NCBI GenBank assembly: GCA_027057185.1
Contig: JALUJE010000238.1
Span: 1-7,599, forward strand
Direction of reading: 5' to 3'
From: Helicobacteraceae bacterium
GTDB taxonomy: Bacteria; Campylobacterota; Campylobacteria; Campylobacterales; Sulfurimonadaceae
DNA: 7,599 nt
The notes beneath the pieces are model-generated. The model was not told the origin of the DNA, searched no databases, and saw only the letters and a program-made list of their open reading frames with translations. The position numbers and the translations under genes were made by a program. This document shows positions 1 to 6,792 of this stretch, piece by piece. Each line of letters opens with the position of its first letter. The first letter of the stretch is position 1.

Positions 1-206
1 CAGCCAACTCGGGAGATCCGATTATTGGTACGGCAGCGACGGCAGGACGTGGATTTATGCAGTCATCTGCATTGGAAGCATCGAATGTGGATCTTTCAAA
101 ATCCTTGACGAATCTTATTATTATTCAGCGGGGATACCAGGCAAATGGGAAAACCATTACCACATCTGATACGCTGTTGGAGACTCTTATTGGTCTAAAA
201 CGTTAA
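1..206 (+). CDS. flgE: Flagellar hook protein FlgE, C-terminal fragment (5' end outside window)
   Basis: The reading frame is open from base 3 and ends at a TAA at 204-206, giving the last 67 residues of a longer protein. The tail contains SSALEASNVDLSKSL followed by QRGYQANGKTITTSD and ends in LIGLKR. This is the conserved C-terminal signature of the flagellar rod/hook/basal-body family. The QANxKTI-TSD version with a short ending fits the hook protein FlgE better than the rod protein FlgG, which usually has an EMNSKAI-type sequence. By family knowledge, this segment pairs with the N-terminus as the D0 coiled-coil that packs hook subunits around the export channel, outside the cell. FlgE and its paralogue FlgE2 of Campylobacterota cannot be told apart from this fragment. 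The gene converges on dgt with only 34 bases between the two stops and no obvious terminator hairpin. Confidence 0.85.
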   Translation, partial: ANSGDPIIGTAATAGRGFMQSSALEASNVDLSKSLTNLIIIQRGYQANGKTITTSDTLLETLIGLKR

Positions 207-240
207 ATTTACATGTAGATGCTGTAGTGCTTTTGATCTG

Positions 241-1344
241 CTAGAATACTCTTCCATACAGTTCGTTATGCAGTTTTATGGCATAACGATCACTCATACT
301 GGCAATATAGTCGGCAATTACCCGGTGTTGGTGGCGTGATGCCAATTGCCGGTAAAAATATTTTGGTAGCAGTTTTGGTTCATCCTGTAACGCTCGATAC
401 AGACCAATAATTGCCTGTTTCCCTGAAAACATTTTACGAACAATATTTTTGTGCTGATACAGCTCTCGATGCAATATTTTTTTTAATTTTTTGATATCGC
501 GTTCAACTTTGGCGTCAAAACCTATAGGAAGTGGTTTAGAGGAAGGAATAGTCGCACTCAAGACGTTACCGGGTTCAACACTGTTTTTTGAAAAATCCAA
601 TAAAGAGTAGACCAGATGGTTAATAAAGTGGGAGCTAAAACGGTAGCGAAACATTTCATCGCCCTCTTCAATACGGATGCCTTCTGCTTCGACGCTATGC
701 AGAATTTCTTGAATAAGAGCACTTTGTTTGAGTGTGTCAAAACTGATAAGCCCTGCATGAATACCGTCATCGATATCATGACTCATATAGGCAATTTCAT
801 CTGCCCGATCAACAATCATCGCCTCTATGGAAGGGTGGGTATCAAGGTGAAATTGGGTGTCAATATCTACATGTAAAAATTTCTTTTTGTAAGGGTAGGA
901 GTGTTTTAAGATACCTTCTAACGTAGCAAACGTTAAATTGAGACCATCAAACTGTTTATATTTTTTCTCCAAAAAAGTGACGACTCGAAAAGATTGGTAG
1001 TTGTGTTCAAAGCCATTGAAAAACCCATCATCTTTCAGACAGCGATCTAAAGTATCGCCGCCGATATGTCCAAAAGGAGTATGCCCCAAGTCATGAGCTA
1101 GGGCAATGGCTTCGGCAAGGGACTCCTGAAGCTGCAGACTCTTGGCAATAGAACGGGCAATTTGACTTACTTCAAGAGAGTGGGTTAGCCGGGTTCTGAA
1201 GAAGTCTCCTTCATGGTTCAAAAAGACTTGTGTCTTGTATTCGAGTTTTCGAAAGCTTCCGGAGTGAATGATGCGATCACGATCACGATCGAAAGCAGAA
1301 CGAAAATCATCAGATGAGTCATAAAAACGAGCATCAGCTCTCAT
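241..1344 (-). CDS. dgt: dGTPase-type HD-domain deoxynucleotide triphosphohydrolase
   Basis: This protein is predicted to hydrolyse dGTP or other dNTPs to the deoxynucleoside and inorganic triphosphate in the cytoplasm, adjusting the nucleotide pool. The metal-binding HD residues are visible: H55 in RLTHSLEV, H84-D85 in AHDLGHTPFGH, and D190 in the YMSHDIDDG segment. The N-terminal FRSAFDRDRDRIIHSGSFRK and KTQVF stretches are typical of the family. The length, 367 aa, fits the shorter dGTPase-like (type 2) subfamily. The frame stays open to a TTG at 1359, but the ATG at 1342-1344 is preferred because a GAG lies a few bases upstream, whereas the TTG has no Shine-Dalgarno sequence. With the ATG, the gene overlaps the end of the upstream kinase-like gene by 11 bp, which suggests co-transcription and translational coupling. 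Substrate preference cannot be read from sequence. All catalytic residues appear intact. Confidence 0.92.
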   Translation of the reverse strand: MRADARFYDSSDDFRSAFDRDRDRIIHSGSFRKLEYKTQVFLNHEGDFFRTRLTHSLEVSQIARSIAKSLQLQESLAEAIALAHDLGHTPFGHIGGDTLDRCLKDDGFFNGFEHNYQSFRVVTFLEKKYKQFDGLNLTFATLEGILKHSYPYKKKFLHVDIDTQFHLDTHPSIEAMIVDRADEIAYMSHDIDDGIHAGLISFDTLKQSALIQEILHSVEAEGIRIEEGDEMFRYRFSSHFINHLVYSLLDFSKNSVEPGNVLSATIPSSKPLPIGFDAKVERDIKKLKKILHRELYQHKNIVRKMFSGKQAIIGLYRALQDEPKLLPKYFYRQLASRHQHRVIADYIASMSDRYAIKLHNELYGRVF

Positions 1345-3277
1345 ATGACTCGTTTTCAAGATTGATTTCGTGAATTGTAATGAGGAGATCTAGCAGCTTT
1401 TTCTGGGTGAAGGGCTTGTGTAAAAAGTGGGCATGCTTAAATTTTTCCATAATCTGATAGTGAATATCACGCATGTCATGTACTACAAAGACAATTTGCA
1501 AGCCCTGCTTTTCAGCAATATCAGAGAGCTCCTCAATGGAAGTTTCTCCCAGTACATTGGAGTTTAAAATGAGAAAATCGACATGATGGAACTCGTCATG
1601 AATAATTTTGGCAGCATGCTCCCATGAAAACGAGGGTTTCACTTTGAGATGGAAATACTCCAATTGCTGGCGTAAGACGCGTGCGGCCAAGACATTGTTG
1701 TCCACAATAAGGGCAGAATATTTCATAATTTCTTTATAGGGAAGACGGTATTTTCGCTGTTCAATTTTTTCAGGAAGGTCAAGCACAAGGTTAAAGACAA
1801 AACTGCTGCCGTGACCATAACTGCTTTTGAGGGTAATTTCTCCACCCATTGTATTGATGAGCTGTTTACTCATATTGAGACCGATTTTAATATTGGAGTC
1901 AATATTGTAGACATGTTCATCGGCAAAGTCATTGAAAACGCTATCAATCTCTTCTTGACGAAACCCAATGCCGGTATCTCTGAAGGTAAACTCTAAATCA
2001 ATGGTATTATCAGTTATGGAGCGTGGTTTGAGTGAAATAATAATTTCACCTCGCTGGGTATTGTTGAGTGACTGATTTAAAATATTGGTTAGAATCTGGT
2101 TGATGCGTAAGGGGTCACCCAGATATTTAATAGGCATTTTGGTATCAACATCGAAGGTGATTTCCACCCCTTTTTCCAATGCCATCTGATTGGCGGATGA
2201 GGCAACCGTCTCGAGAATGGTATTGATATTAAACTCTACATGTTCCAGATCAAGTGCATTGGAGCGTAAATTGGTAATGTCAATAATATTGTTGATGACT
2301 TCATCGAGCTTAGAGGAGGATGCCGTGATATTATCGAGCATCTCATGCTCTTTTCTATTGGTACTAATTTTCGCCAGAGTTTCTGTTGCACTTAAAATGG
2401 TGTCAATTGGTTTTTTTAGACTTAGTGTCAGGTTTTCAAGAAAAGCATCTTTGGATGTCAGTGTCTCTTCGAGATGATTTTTTTCGTCACAGCAGGTATT
2501 GTACAAGGTATCTGAGGCATGCAGTTTCTCTTTGAGAAGCTGATTGTCCCGGTAAAATTTAATTAATGCTAACAGAAGAACGATAGCAGTAACAAGTGCT
2601 GCAATAAGGAGGGAATTACCGGTGTTGTTGGAAGATTTGTGTGTTACGGTACGCTCTGTCGGTACAGAAACGTTAGCGCTTGGTTCTTCCAAGGCATTGG
2701 AGGCAACGGCAGTCGTAGTTGTATTGCTTGCTGCAGCAGAGATAGTCTCAATACTTTGCGTTGATGTGACTGGTATTGTAGGTTGTGATGTTGGTGTTTC
2801 AAGGGAGTCTTGAGGCGCTAGTACCGTTTTGGTGTTGGAATTATTTTCTTCTTTTAGTTGGGGGGTAGTTTTAGCAGCTAATGCGAGTCTTTCAGACATC
2901 GTAGGAGCCGTTTCTTTCACCGGAAGAGAGGTTACAATATCTTCTATCGGTAGGGATTTTGAGGGCGGAGTATATTTATTGATAAACGCATCAGCATAGC
3001 TCGGTGGTAAAAACTCCTTGACCTCTTTGGCTGCTTGGTAGTTCTCAAACGGCTCCAATGCAATAATGAAAGCACGACCCGAAGGACGGGCAACAATATT
3101 AAAACCATATTGATCCTGAATAACATAAAATTCTGAGCCAAGCCGTGATTCAAACTTTTCTAGAGCCTTGTCCGCGTCATACTGGCTTGGAAAGGAACCA
3201 ATAATAATTTTTCGCTCTGATGAGGCATACAAGGAGAGGAGTGTTAAAAAAAGTAAAAAAAATGTTTTCATATTCAT
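1334..3277 (-). CDS. Membrane SPOR-domain protein with degenerate hybrid histidine kinase and pseudo-receiver
   Basis: The start chosen is the ATG at 3275-3277 (647 aa). GGGAG lies 9 bases upstream of it, while the frame's open extension to 3385 begins in AT-rich promoter-like DNA. Domain order: signal-peptide-like segment (about 1-20); a SPOR-like periplasmic domain (about 22-102, with IIIGSFPSQYDADKAL and ADAFINKY); a Ser/Thr/Pro-rich linker (about 104-217); one transmembrane helix (about 221-240); a coiled coil and dimerisation-like helix pair (about 243-340); a HATPase_c-like domain (about 345-500); and a receiver-like domain (about 520-640). The usual phospho-accepting His is Leu285 (FLENLTLSLKKP in place of FL-N-SHE-R-P). 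The key Asn of the N box is Gln402. The G1 box DTGIG (434-438) is intact, but the G2 box keeps only one glycine (KIGLNMS). In the receiver, the acidic pair is D526-N527 and the phospho-acceptor position is Asn572, while Lys621 is kept. It probably acts as a signalling scaffold or pseudokinase rather than by phosphotransfer; this is inference. The gene leads a two-gene unit with dgt. Confidence 0.82.
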   Translation of the reverse strand: MNMKTFFLLFLTLLSLYASSERKIIIGSFPSQYDADKALEKFESRLGSEFYVIQDQYGFNIVARPSGRAFIIALEPFENYQAAKEVKEFLPPSYADAFINKYTPPSKSLPIEDIVTSLPVKETAPTMSERLALAAKTTPQLKEENNSNTKTVLAPQDSLETPTSQPTIPVTSTQSIETISAAASNTTTTAVASNALEEPSANVSVPTERTVTHKSSNNTGNSLLIAALVTAIVLLLALIKFYRDNQLLKEKLHASDTLYNTCCDEKNHLEETLTSKDAFLENLTLSLKKPIDTILSATETLAKISTNRKEHEMLDNITASSSKLDEVINNIIDITNLRSNALDLEHVEFNINTILETVASSANQMALEKGVEITFDVDTKMPIKYLGDPLRINQILTNILNQSLNNTQRGEIIISLKPRSITDNTIDLEFTFRDTGIGFRQEEIDSVFNDFADEHVYNIDSNIKIGLNMSKQLINTMGGEITLKSSYGHGSSFVFNLVLDLPEKIEQRKYRLPYKEIMKYSALIVDNNVLAARVLRQQLEYFHLKVKPSFSWEHAAKIIHDEFHHVDFLILNSNVLGETSIEELSDIAEKQGLQIVFVVHDMRDIHYQIMEKFKHAHFLHKPFTQKKLLDLLITIHEINLENESYES

Positions 3278-3286
3278 ATATGGAGA

Positions 3287-3291
3287 CTCCC
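3287..3291 (-). promoter_or_regulatory. Ribosome binding site that sets the start of the kinase-like gene
   Basis: On the minus strand the bases read GGGAG, followed by a 9-base spacer and the ATG at 3277-3275. A second in-frame ATG two codons later (3271-3269) would be 15 bases away, which is too far, so the first is preferred. The site lies in a short imperfect palindrome (GGAGNCTCC, 3282-3290) that could weakly hide it in the mRNA. Confidence 0.6.
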
Positions 3292-3329
3292 GATTTCTGT
3301 TTTTCGAAAAGCATCTTACCATTTTTATT

Positions 3330-3357
3330 ATTATATTTAACATAATAAAATAAGCAA
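3330..3357 (-). promoter_or_regulatory. Candidate sigma-70 promoter for the kinase-like gene and dgt
   Basis: Read on the minus strand there is a perfect TATAAT (3335 to 3330) preceded, after 16 bases, by TTGCTT (3357 to 3352), a partial match to TTGACA. Transcription would start around 3323, leaving a leader of about 45 bases before the GGGAG and ATG. The region is very AT-rich, so chance -10 matches are likely. The spacing and position relative to the start codon are what support it. Confidence 0.45.
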
Positions 3358-3416
3358 CAGTGATAATTTCAAAAAAATGTATCATTTCAGAGAAATCCTA
3401 TAGATTTAATGCACGA

Positions 3417-3457
3417 TATAAAAACTTAACACGCTTTAATGTAAAACAAGATAGAAT
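3417..3457 (+). promoter_or_regulatory. Possible -10 elements for the transferase operon
   Basis: Two -10-like hexamers lie upstream of the ATG at 3465: TATAAA at 3417-3422 and TAGAAT at 3452-3457. Neither has a good -35 at normal spacing, although Campylobacterota housekeeping promoters often lack one. Use of the second would start transcription almost at the ATG and give a nearly leaderless mRNA. That would agree with the absence of a visible Shine-Dalgarno sequence before this gene. The whole gap between the divergent genes (3278-3464, 187 bases) holds nothing else recognisable. Confidence 0.25.
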
Positions 3458-3464
3458 ACGATTC

Positions 3465-4481
3465 ATGAATTTGCTTTTATTAACAGCTGTAGCCGCAGCA
3501 TTTTCCGGACTTTTTATTTATGTGTTAATACAATATGCCGACCGACTGGGTTTTGTCGATGTTCCCAATGCCCGGAGCGCCCACAACAAGGTGATGCCGC
3601 GAAGTGCGGGGTTAGGATTTGTCTCTGCCGTACTGCTGGCGCCTCTGCTTGTTAACATGAGTTTTTTGATAGAGTATTATTATGTGTTTCTTGCCATCAC
3701 CGTGATTTTGATTGCCGGGATTTTAGATGATAAATTTGATGTTTCGCCTAAAATCAAATTTATTTTTATCTTCGCGGCAACCGTGATACTCTATCTGCAC
3801 GATATTCAGATTGACTCTCTGGGAAGCTATTTTGGATGGGAAGTCACCATTCCCGGATTTTTGATTTTTATCTTTACCTTCTTTGCCATTGCCGGCTTTA
3901 CCAATGCCCTGAACCTTATGGATGGACTCGATGGACTGGCAGGTTCCATTGCTTGGGTCATGTTTGCCTCCTTTTTTACTATCGGGTGGATCTATCACGA
4001 TACCCTGATGATCAACCTTTCGGCAATGTATATCGGCGCACTGACGGTGTTTTTGTTTTTTAACTGGAACCCGGCAAAAATTTTTATGGGAGACAGTGGT
4101 TCTTTGAGTCTGGGCTTTTCCATTGCCCTACTGAGTATACAGTCACTGCACTATGTCGAACCGACAGCCGTACTGTTCCTTCTGGCATTGCCGATTTTTG
4201 ATACCTTCATTGTTATGCGCCGCCGTATTCAGCGCGGGCTCTCTCCCTTTGAGGCGGACAAGACGCATCTGCACCATCTGCTGTACAAAGTAAAATTACA
4301 TGTAAAATTTACCACAATCATGCTGATCTGTATGCAGATCATCTTTTCGCTTATGGGCTTTCAGATGCATAATGCCAATAACACCCTCACGCTCATTCTG
4401 TTTGTTCTGTTCTTTTATATCTTTTTAAATCTTTTTGATGAACGCCTGCGTTACCGTACGAAAGAGAAGCGAGAACCGTGA
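3465..4481 (+). CDS. Polyprenyl-phosphate N-acetylhexosamine-1-phosphate transferase (WecA/TagO/WbpL family)
   Basis: This inner-membrane enzyme is predicted to transfer a sugar-1-phosphate from a UDP-sugar (often GlcNAc) to undecaprenyl phosphate, starting O-antigen, capsule or another lipid-linked glycan. Family motifs appear in order: DVPNARSAH and the PRSAG that follows (32-49); the Asp-Asp pair in ILDDKFD (86-92); NALNLMDGLDGLAG (147-160); FMGDSGSLSLGF (208-219); and the cytoplasmic THLHHLL (267-273), the HxHH motif of the WecA branch that MraY lacks. The 338-aa protein is rich in hydrophobic helices (roughly ten). The frame extends upstream to 3360, but the ATG at 3465 opens directly into the first transmembrane helix. 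The extra 35 residues are basic, unlike family N-termini, and are encoded by AT-rich DNA. All catalytic motifs look intact. The sugar substrate cannot be assigned, so no gene symbol is given. It heads a probable three-gene operon. Confidence 0.88.
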   Translation: MNLLLLTAVAAAFSGLFIYVLIQYADRLGFVDVPNARSAHNKVMPRSAGLGFVSAVLLAPLLVNMSFLIEYYYVFLAITVILIAGILDDKFDVSPKIKFIFIFAATVILYLHDIQIDSLGSYFGWEVTIPGFLIFIFTFFAIAGFTNALNLMDGLDGLAGSIAWVMFASFFTIGWIYHDTLMINLSAMYIGALTVFLFFNWNPAKIFMGDSGSLSLGFSIALLSIQSLHYVEPTAVLFLLALPIFDTFIVMRRRIQRGLSPFEADKTHLHHLLYKVKLHVKFTTIMLICMQIIFSLMGFQMHNANNTLTLILFVLFFYIFLNLFDERLRYRTKEKREP

Positions 4482-5350
4482 AACTTGTAGGTTTTGTCAT
4501 AACGGTTGCGGTATTATTGTTTATGGTGTCGTGCGGCGGTAACAGTGCGTCTTCCAAGTCAGAAGCATCGCTTCTGTTTCGCTCGGGTTTTGAAGCGGGC
4601 GTATCGTTGCAGCCTCCCAATGATAATACTTCTATTGGTGACTATCAGTTGATTACGGGAACCGATTCACAGACGGGATATCATTGGCCCATTGAGATAT
4701 TGGGAACAACAGATGGAGGATTGCATCTGATTGATGATGATAACCGACGTGCCCTGAAAAATGATATTCAAACAGTGGTTGGACATGATGGTAGAATGAG
4801 CAGAGCATTGTATAGTGCACAATACTACAATGTGAGTATAACCCAATCCCCCTATGAAATCGTCAATATTACGAAAGATAGGCACGATTTGTATATTAAG
4901 TACTGGATGAAAGTCGATGGTCAAAGTCTTGAGCAGGCAGATGCGTGGCGTGTATTGTTTGAATACAAAACGACAGGGTACGCTTCAGGTGAGGGGTTTC
5001 GGTTAATAGCATTTATTTACACTGATGATGCAGGTAACCCGTATTGGCACTGGCAGGGAGATCGTGACCCAGAACATGCGATTTGGGAAATCGACAATAC
5101 AACGATTCCGGTTCCAAAAGACACGTGGTTTTTAACGGAGTTTTATTGGCATTGGAGTGAAGGTGACGACGGGAGGGCATTGTGGAAAATCAATGGTCAG
5201 GTAGTAGGCGATCATTATGGAGCCACTACGAGAAATTCGCAACCGATTGATCTGATTATATTAACCCAAATCTATGGTAATGCTAATCCTAAATATCAGT
5301 GGATAGATGATATAGAGATATGGGATGCTCTGCCAAAGCTGCCACAGTAG
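4478..5350 (+). CDS. Exported lipoprotein, possible jelly-roll carbohydrate-active or carbohydrate-binding protein
   Basis: I do not recognise the family with certainty. Residues 1-19 form a lipoprotein signal with hydrophobic VITVAVLLF and a lipobox MVSC (acylated Cys19). The next residues are GGNSASS, with no Asp at +2, which favours the outer membrane. The mature part, about 270 aa, is rich in Trp, Tyr and Asp and seems to be alternating beta strands: LYIKYWMKV (138-146), WRVLFEYKT (157-165), HWSEGDDGRALWKING (225-240) and a closing QWIDDIEIWD (274-283). The pattern of WxxxINGxxV followed by a late DDIEIWD strand resembles concanavalin-A-like jelly rolls such as PL14/PL20-type or heparin-lyase-like proteins. 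No catalytic residues can be assigned. The start is GTG at 4478, overlapping the transferase stop as GTGA, so translation is probably coupled to it. The overlap suggests a role in the same glycan pathway. Confidence 0.75.
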   Translation: MKLVGFVITVAVLLFMVSCGGNSASSKSEASLLFRSGFEAGVSLQPPNDNTSIGDYQLITGTDSQTGYHWPIEILGTTDGGLHLIDDDNRRALKNDIQTVVGHDGRMSRALYSAQYYNVSITQSPYEIVNITKDRHDLYIKYWMKVDGQSLEQADAWRVLFEYKTTGYASGEGFRLIAFIYTDDAGNPYWHWQGDRDPEHAIWEIDNTTIPVPKDTWFLTEFYWHWSEGDDGRALWKINGQVVGDHYGATTRNSQPIDLIILTQIYGNANPKYQWIDDIEIWDALPKLPQ

Positions 5351-5353
5351 CAT

Positions 5354-6133
5354 ATGCACCAAAAGCGGCAGCATACTGAAAATGTTCAAGTCGTACGCAG
5401 CAATGACGGTTCGTGTACTGCTTATTCTCAAGAGTATGAGGAGCATTATCACTCTACCAAAGACGGTGCACTGAACGAATCCCTCAATAAACATGTGATT
5501 CCTGCTTTGCTGCATGTTAAAGAGAAGACGGAGATTACCATTTTAGATATCTGCTTTGGTTTGGGGTTTAATACTCTGGCGACGTTATATTATTTGCAAA
5601 TCAACAAGATAAAAAAAGCTGTGACCATCATTTCCCCAGAGCGTGATGCTGAACTTGTTACTAGTTTACACAATTTTGATTATCCCGATATTTTTAAACC
5701 TTTTTTGCCTGTTATTGCTGCCATTAGCAGTAAGCAGGAGTATCATGAAGATAATATACATGTAAACGTCATTATCGGTGATGCCAGAACATATCTTAAG
5801 ACAACAACGACGATGTTCGATATTGTCTATCAGGACGCTTTCAGCCCCGCCGTAAATCCGGCACTTTGGACGCGAGAATACTTTTCGGATCTTACACGAC
5901 TCATGAAAGACGATGCTATTTTGACTACATATTCTACGGCATTCAAAACCCGACTGGCGCTGCATGAACAACAATTGTTGGTATATCTCAATCGGGGAAA
6001 GTGTTTCCGTAATGCTACGGTGGCATCCAAACAGGAACTTCACAAATATGAACGTGTTGATATGCATCATAAAATTTCTTGTAATCCCAACATAGAAGTT
6101 CTCCGTGATATACACATAAAAAATCTGCTATAG
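5354..6133 (+). CDS. mnmD: MnmC-type tRNA U34 methyltransferase (single domain; MnmD)
   Basis: This is a cytoplasmic SAM-dependent methyltransferase related to the methylating half of E. coli MnmC. That domain converts 5-aminomethyl-(2-thio)uridine to 5-methylaminomethyl-(2-thio)uridine at the tRNA wobble base. Visible signatures are YSQEYEEHYHSTKDGALNES (24-43), the SAM motif ILDICFGLGFNTL (63-75), the GDAR segment (142-145), the catalytic-type DAFSPAVNPALWT (161-173, normally D-FSP-KNPELW), TYSTAFKTR (192-200) and a C-terminal ATVASKQEL (221-229). The FAD oxidoreductase domain of full MnmC is absent, so 259 aa fits the stand-alone form, also annotated mnmC. The ATG lies 3 bases after the lipoprotein stop and has no clear Shine-Dalgarno, suggesting coupled translation. 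Its link to the two envelope genes upstream is probably only shared transcription. The last 40 residues are less familiar, with HEQQLL where a small GF-type turn is usual. Confidence 0.85.
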   Translation: MHQKRQHTENVQVVRSNDGSCTAYSQEYEEHYHSTKDGALNESLNKHVIPALLHVKEKTEITILDICFGLGFNTLATLYYLQINKIKKAVTIISPERDAELVTSLHNFDYPDIFKPFLPVIAAISSKQEYHEDNIHVNVIIGDARTYLKTTTTMFDIVYQDAFSPAVNPALWTREYFSDLTRLMKDDAILTTYSTAFKTRLALHEQQLLVYLNRGKCFRNATVASKQELHKYERVDMHHKISCNPNIEVLRDIHIKNLL

Positions 6134-6217
6134 TTGCCCTATAACAGCATTGTAGGAGTTGGGCTATTTTGTGGTGGTTACCTTCTTTTTTTTACATCCT
6201 TTTAAGTTGCATAAGCA

Positions 6218-6252
6218 TAGAATTAGGCGTAAGAGTTTATTTGCAATAAGGA
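6218..6252 (+). promoter_or_regulatory. Candidate promoter -10 and ribosome binding site of the first DUF1566 gene
   Basis: TAGAAT at 6218-6223 follows a T-rich tract (6186-6203), in the style of Campylobacterota promoters that lack a clear -35. AAGGA at 6248-6252 lies 6 bases before the ATG at 6259, a good ribosome binding site. The 125-base gap after mnmD (6134-6258) suggests the DUF1566 genes have their own promoter. No other element was found in the gap. Confidence 0.4.
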
Positions 6253-6258
6253 TAAATA

Positions 6259-6774
6259 ATGTTAAAATTAATGATTTTTTCACTACTTTCGCTACTACTA
6301 TATGCCGATGGTCCGGTAGTAAAAAGCGGACAGACCACCATCTACATATCGGGCGATGATGGAGCGTATCGAGCAGGGATACAACGTTCCTATTCACGTG
6401 ATAATGCCGTTGGTGTAGTGACTGACCATAGTACAAAACTGCAATGGCAGGATGATGCGACACATCGGTTTATGGCATGGAGTGAAGCACAGACATATTG
6501 TGCACAACTTAATATTGACGGAATGGGCTGGCGGCTCCCCACAAAACGTGAGCTTGAGACGCTAGTTGACTACAGTCGAAGCAATCGTGCTATTGATCCG
6601 GCATTTTTTAACATAGGAGCCAGTACATACAAAGAGTACTATTGGTCTTCTACTGCATATATAAGAGACAATACCCAAGTTGCTGTTGTGACATTTCATG
6701 ATGGCTACAGTCAGGGGCGTAGAAGCAAAACGGACAGCTTGTATGTCCGGTGTGTACGCGCAAACAATCAATAA
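6259..6774 (+). CDS. Secreted DUF1566 (Lcl C-terminal domain) protein, long form
   Basis: This small exported protein has a signal peptide of about 16 residues (MLKLMIFSLLSLLLYA), with cleavage probably before Asp17. The mature N-terminus holds a module, SGQTTIYISGDDGAY, then IQRSYSRD and VVTDHSTKLQWQD (about 23-65). The DUF1566/Lcl_C core follows: WSEAQTYC, GWRLPTKRELETLVDY (90-105), AIDPAFF, YYWSSTAY, VAVVTFHDGY and LYVRCVR. Only two Cys remain after the signal, C81 and C165, at the places conserved in the family, so a disulfide is likely. In Legionella, the collagen-like protein Lcl ends in this domain and binds host glycosaminoglycans. Ligand and role here are unknown. The ATG has a good AAGGA site. 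The gene is a paralogue of the partial gene at 7338 and of the shorter one at 6793. Confidence 0.88.
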   Translation: MLKLMIFSLLSLLLYADGPVVKSGQTTIYISGDDGAYRAGIQRSYSRDNAVGVVTDHSTKLQWQDDATHRFMAWSEAQTYCAQLNIDGMGWRLPTKRELETLVDYSRSNRAIDPAFFNIGASTYKEYYWSSTAYIRDNTQVAVVTFHDGYSQGRRSKTDSLYVRCVRANNQ

Positions 6775-6792
6775 AGTGTCGGGAGTAAATTC

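Noticed and set aside
207..240. Bidirectional terminator between the convergent flgE and dgt genes
   Set aside because: The 34-base gap has only a short TACATGTA palindrome with no loop or GC stem and no proper T tract.
616..876. Plus-strand open frame of 86 codons inside dgt
   Set aside because: It lies opposite the conserved HD-domain coding region, has no ribosome site or recognisable protein features, and is explained as an antisense shadow.
1345..1359. TTG start for dgt five codons upstream of the ATG
   Set aside because: There is no Shine-Dalgarno before the TTG, and the ATG at 1344 has a weak GAG at suitable distance and a start next to the conserved ARFY segment.
3278..3385. 36-codon N-terminal extension of the kinase-like protein
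   Set aside because: It runs through the AT-rich promoter region, would bury the signal peptide inside the protein, and ignores the good GGGAG site before the ATG at 3277.
5666..6115. Minus-strand open frame of 149 codons opposite the tRNA methyltransferase gene
   Set aside because: The plus-strand frame carries clear methyltransferase motifs throughout this stretch. The antisense translation is Cys- and Ile-rich without domain features and has no credible start signal.
6131..6170. Possible intrinsic terminator after the tRNA methyltransferase gene (GCCC at 6136-6139 with GGGC at 6161-6164, then TATTTT)
   Set aside because: The stem is only four pairs with a 21-base loop and a short interrupted T run, which is too weak to call.
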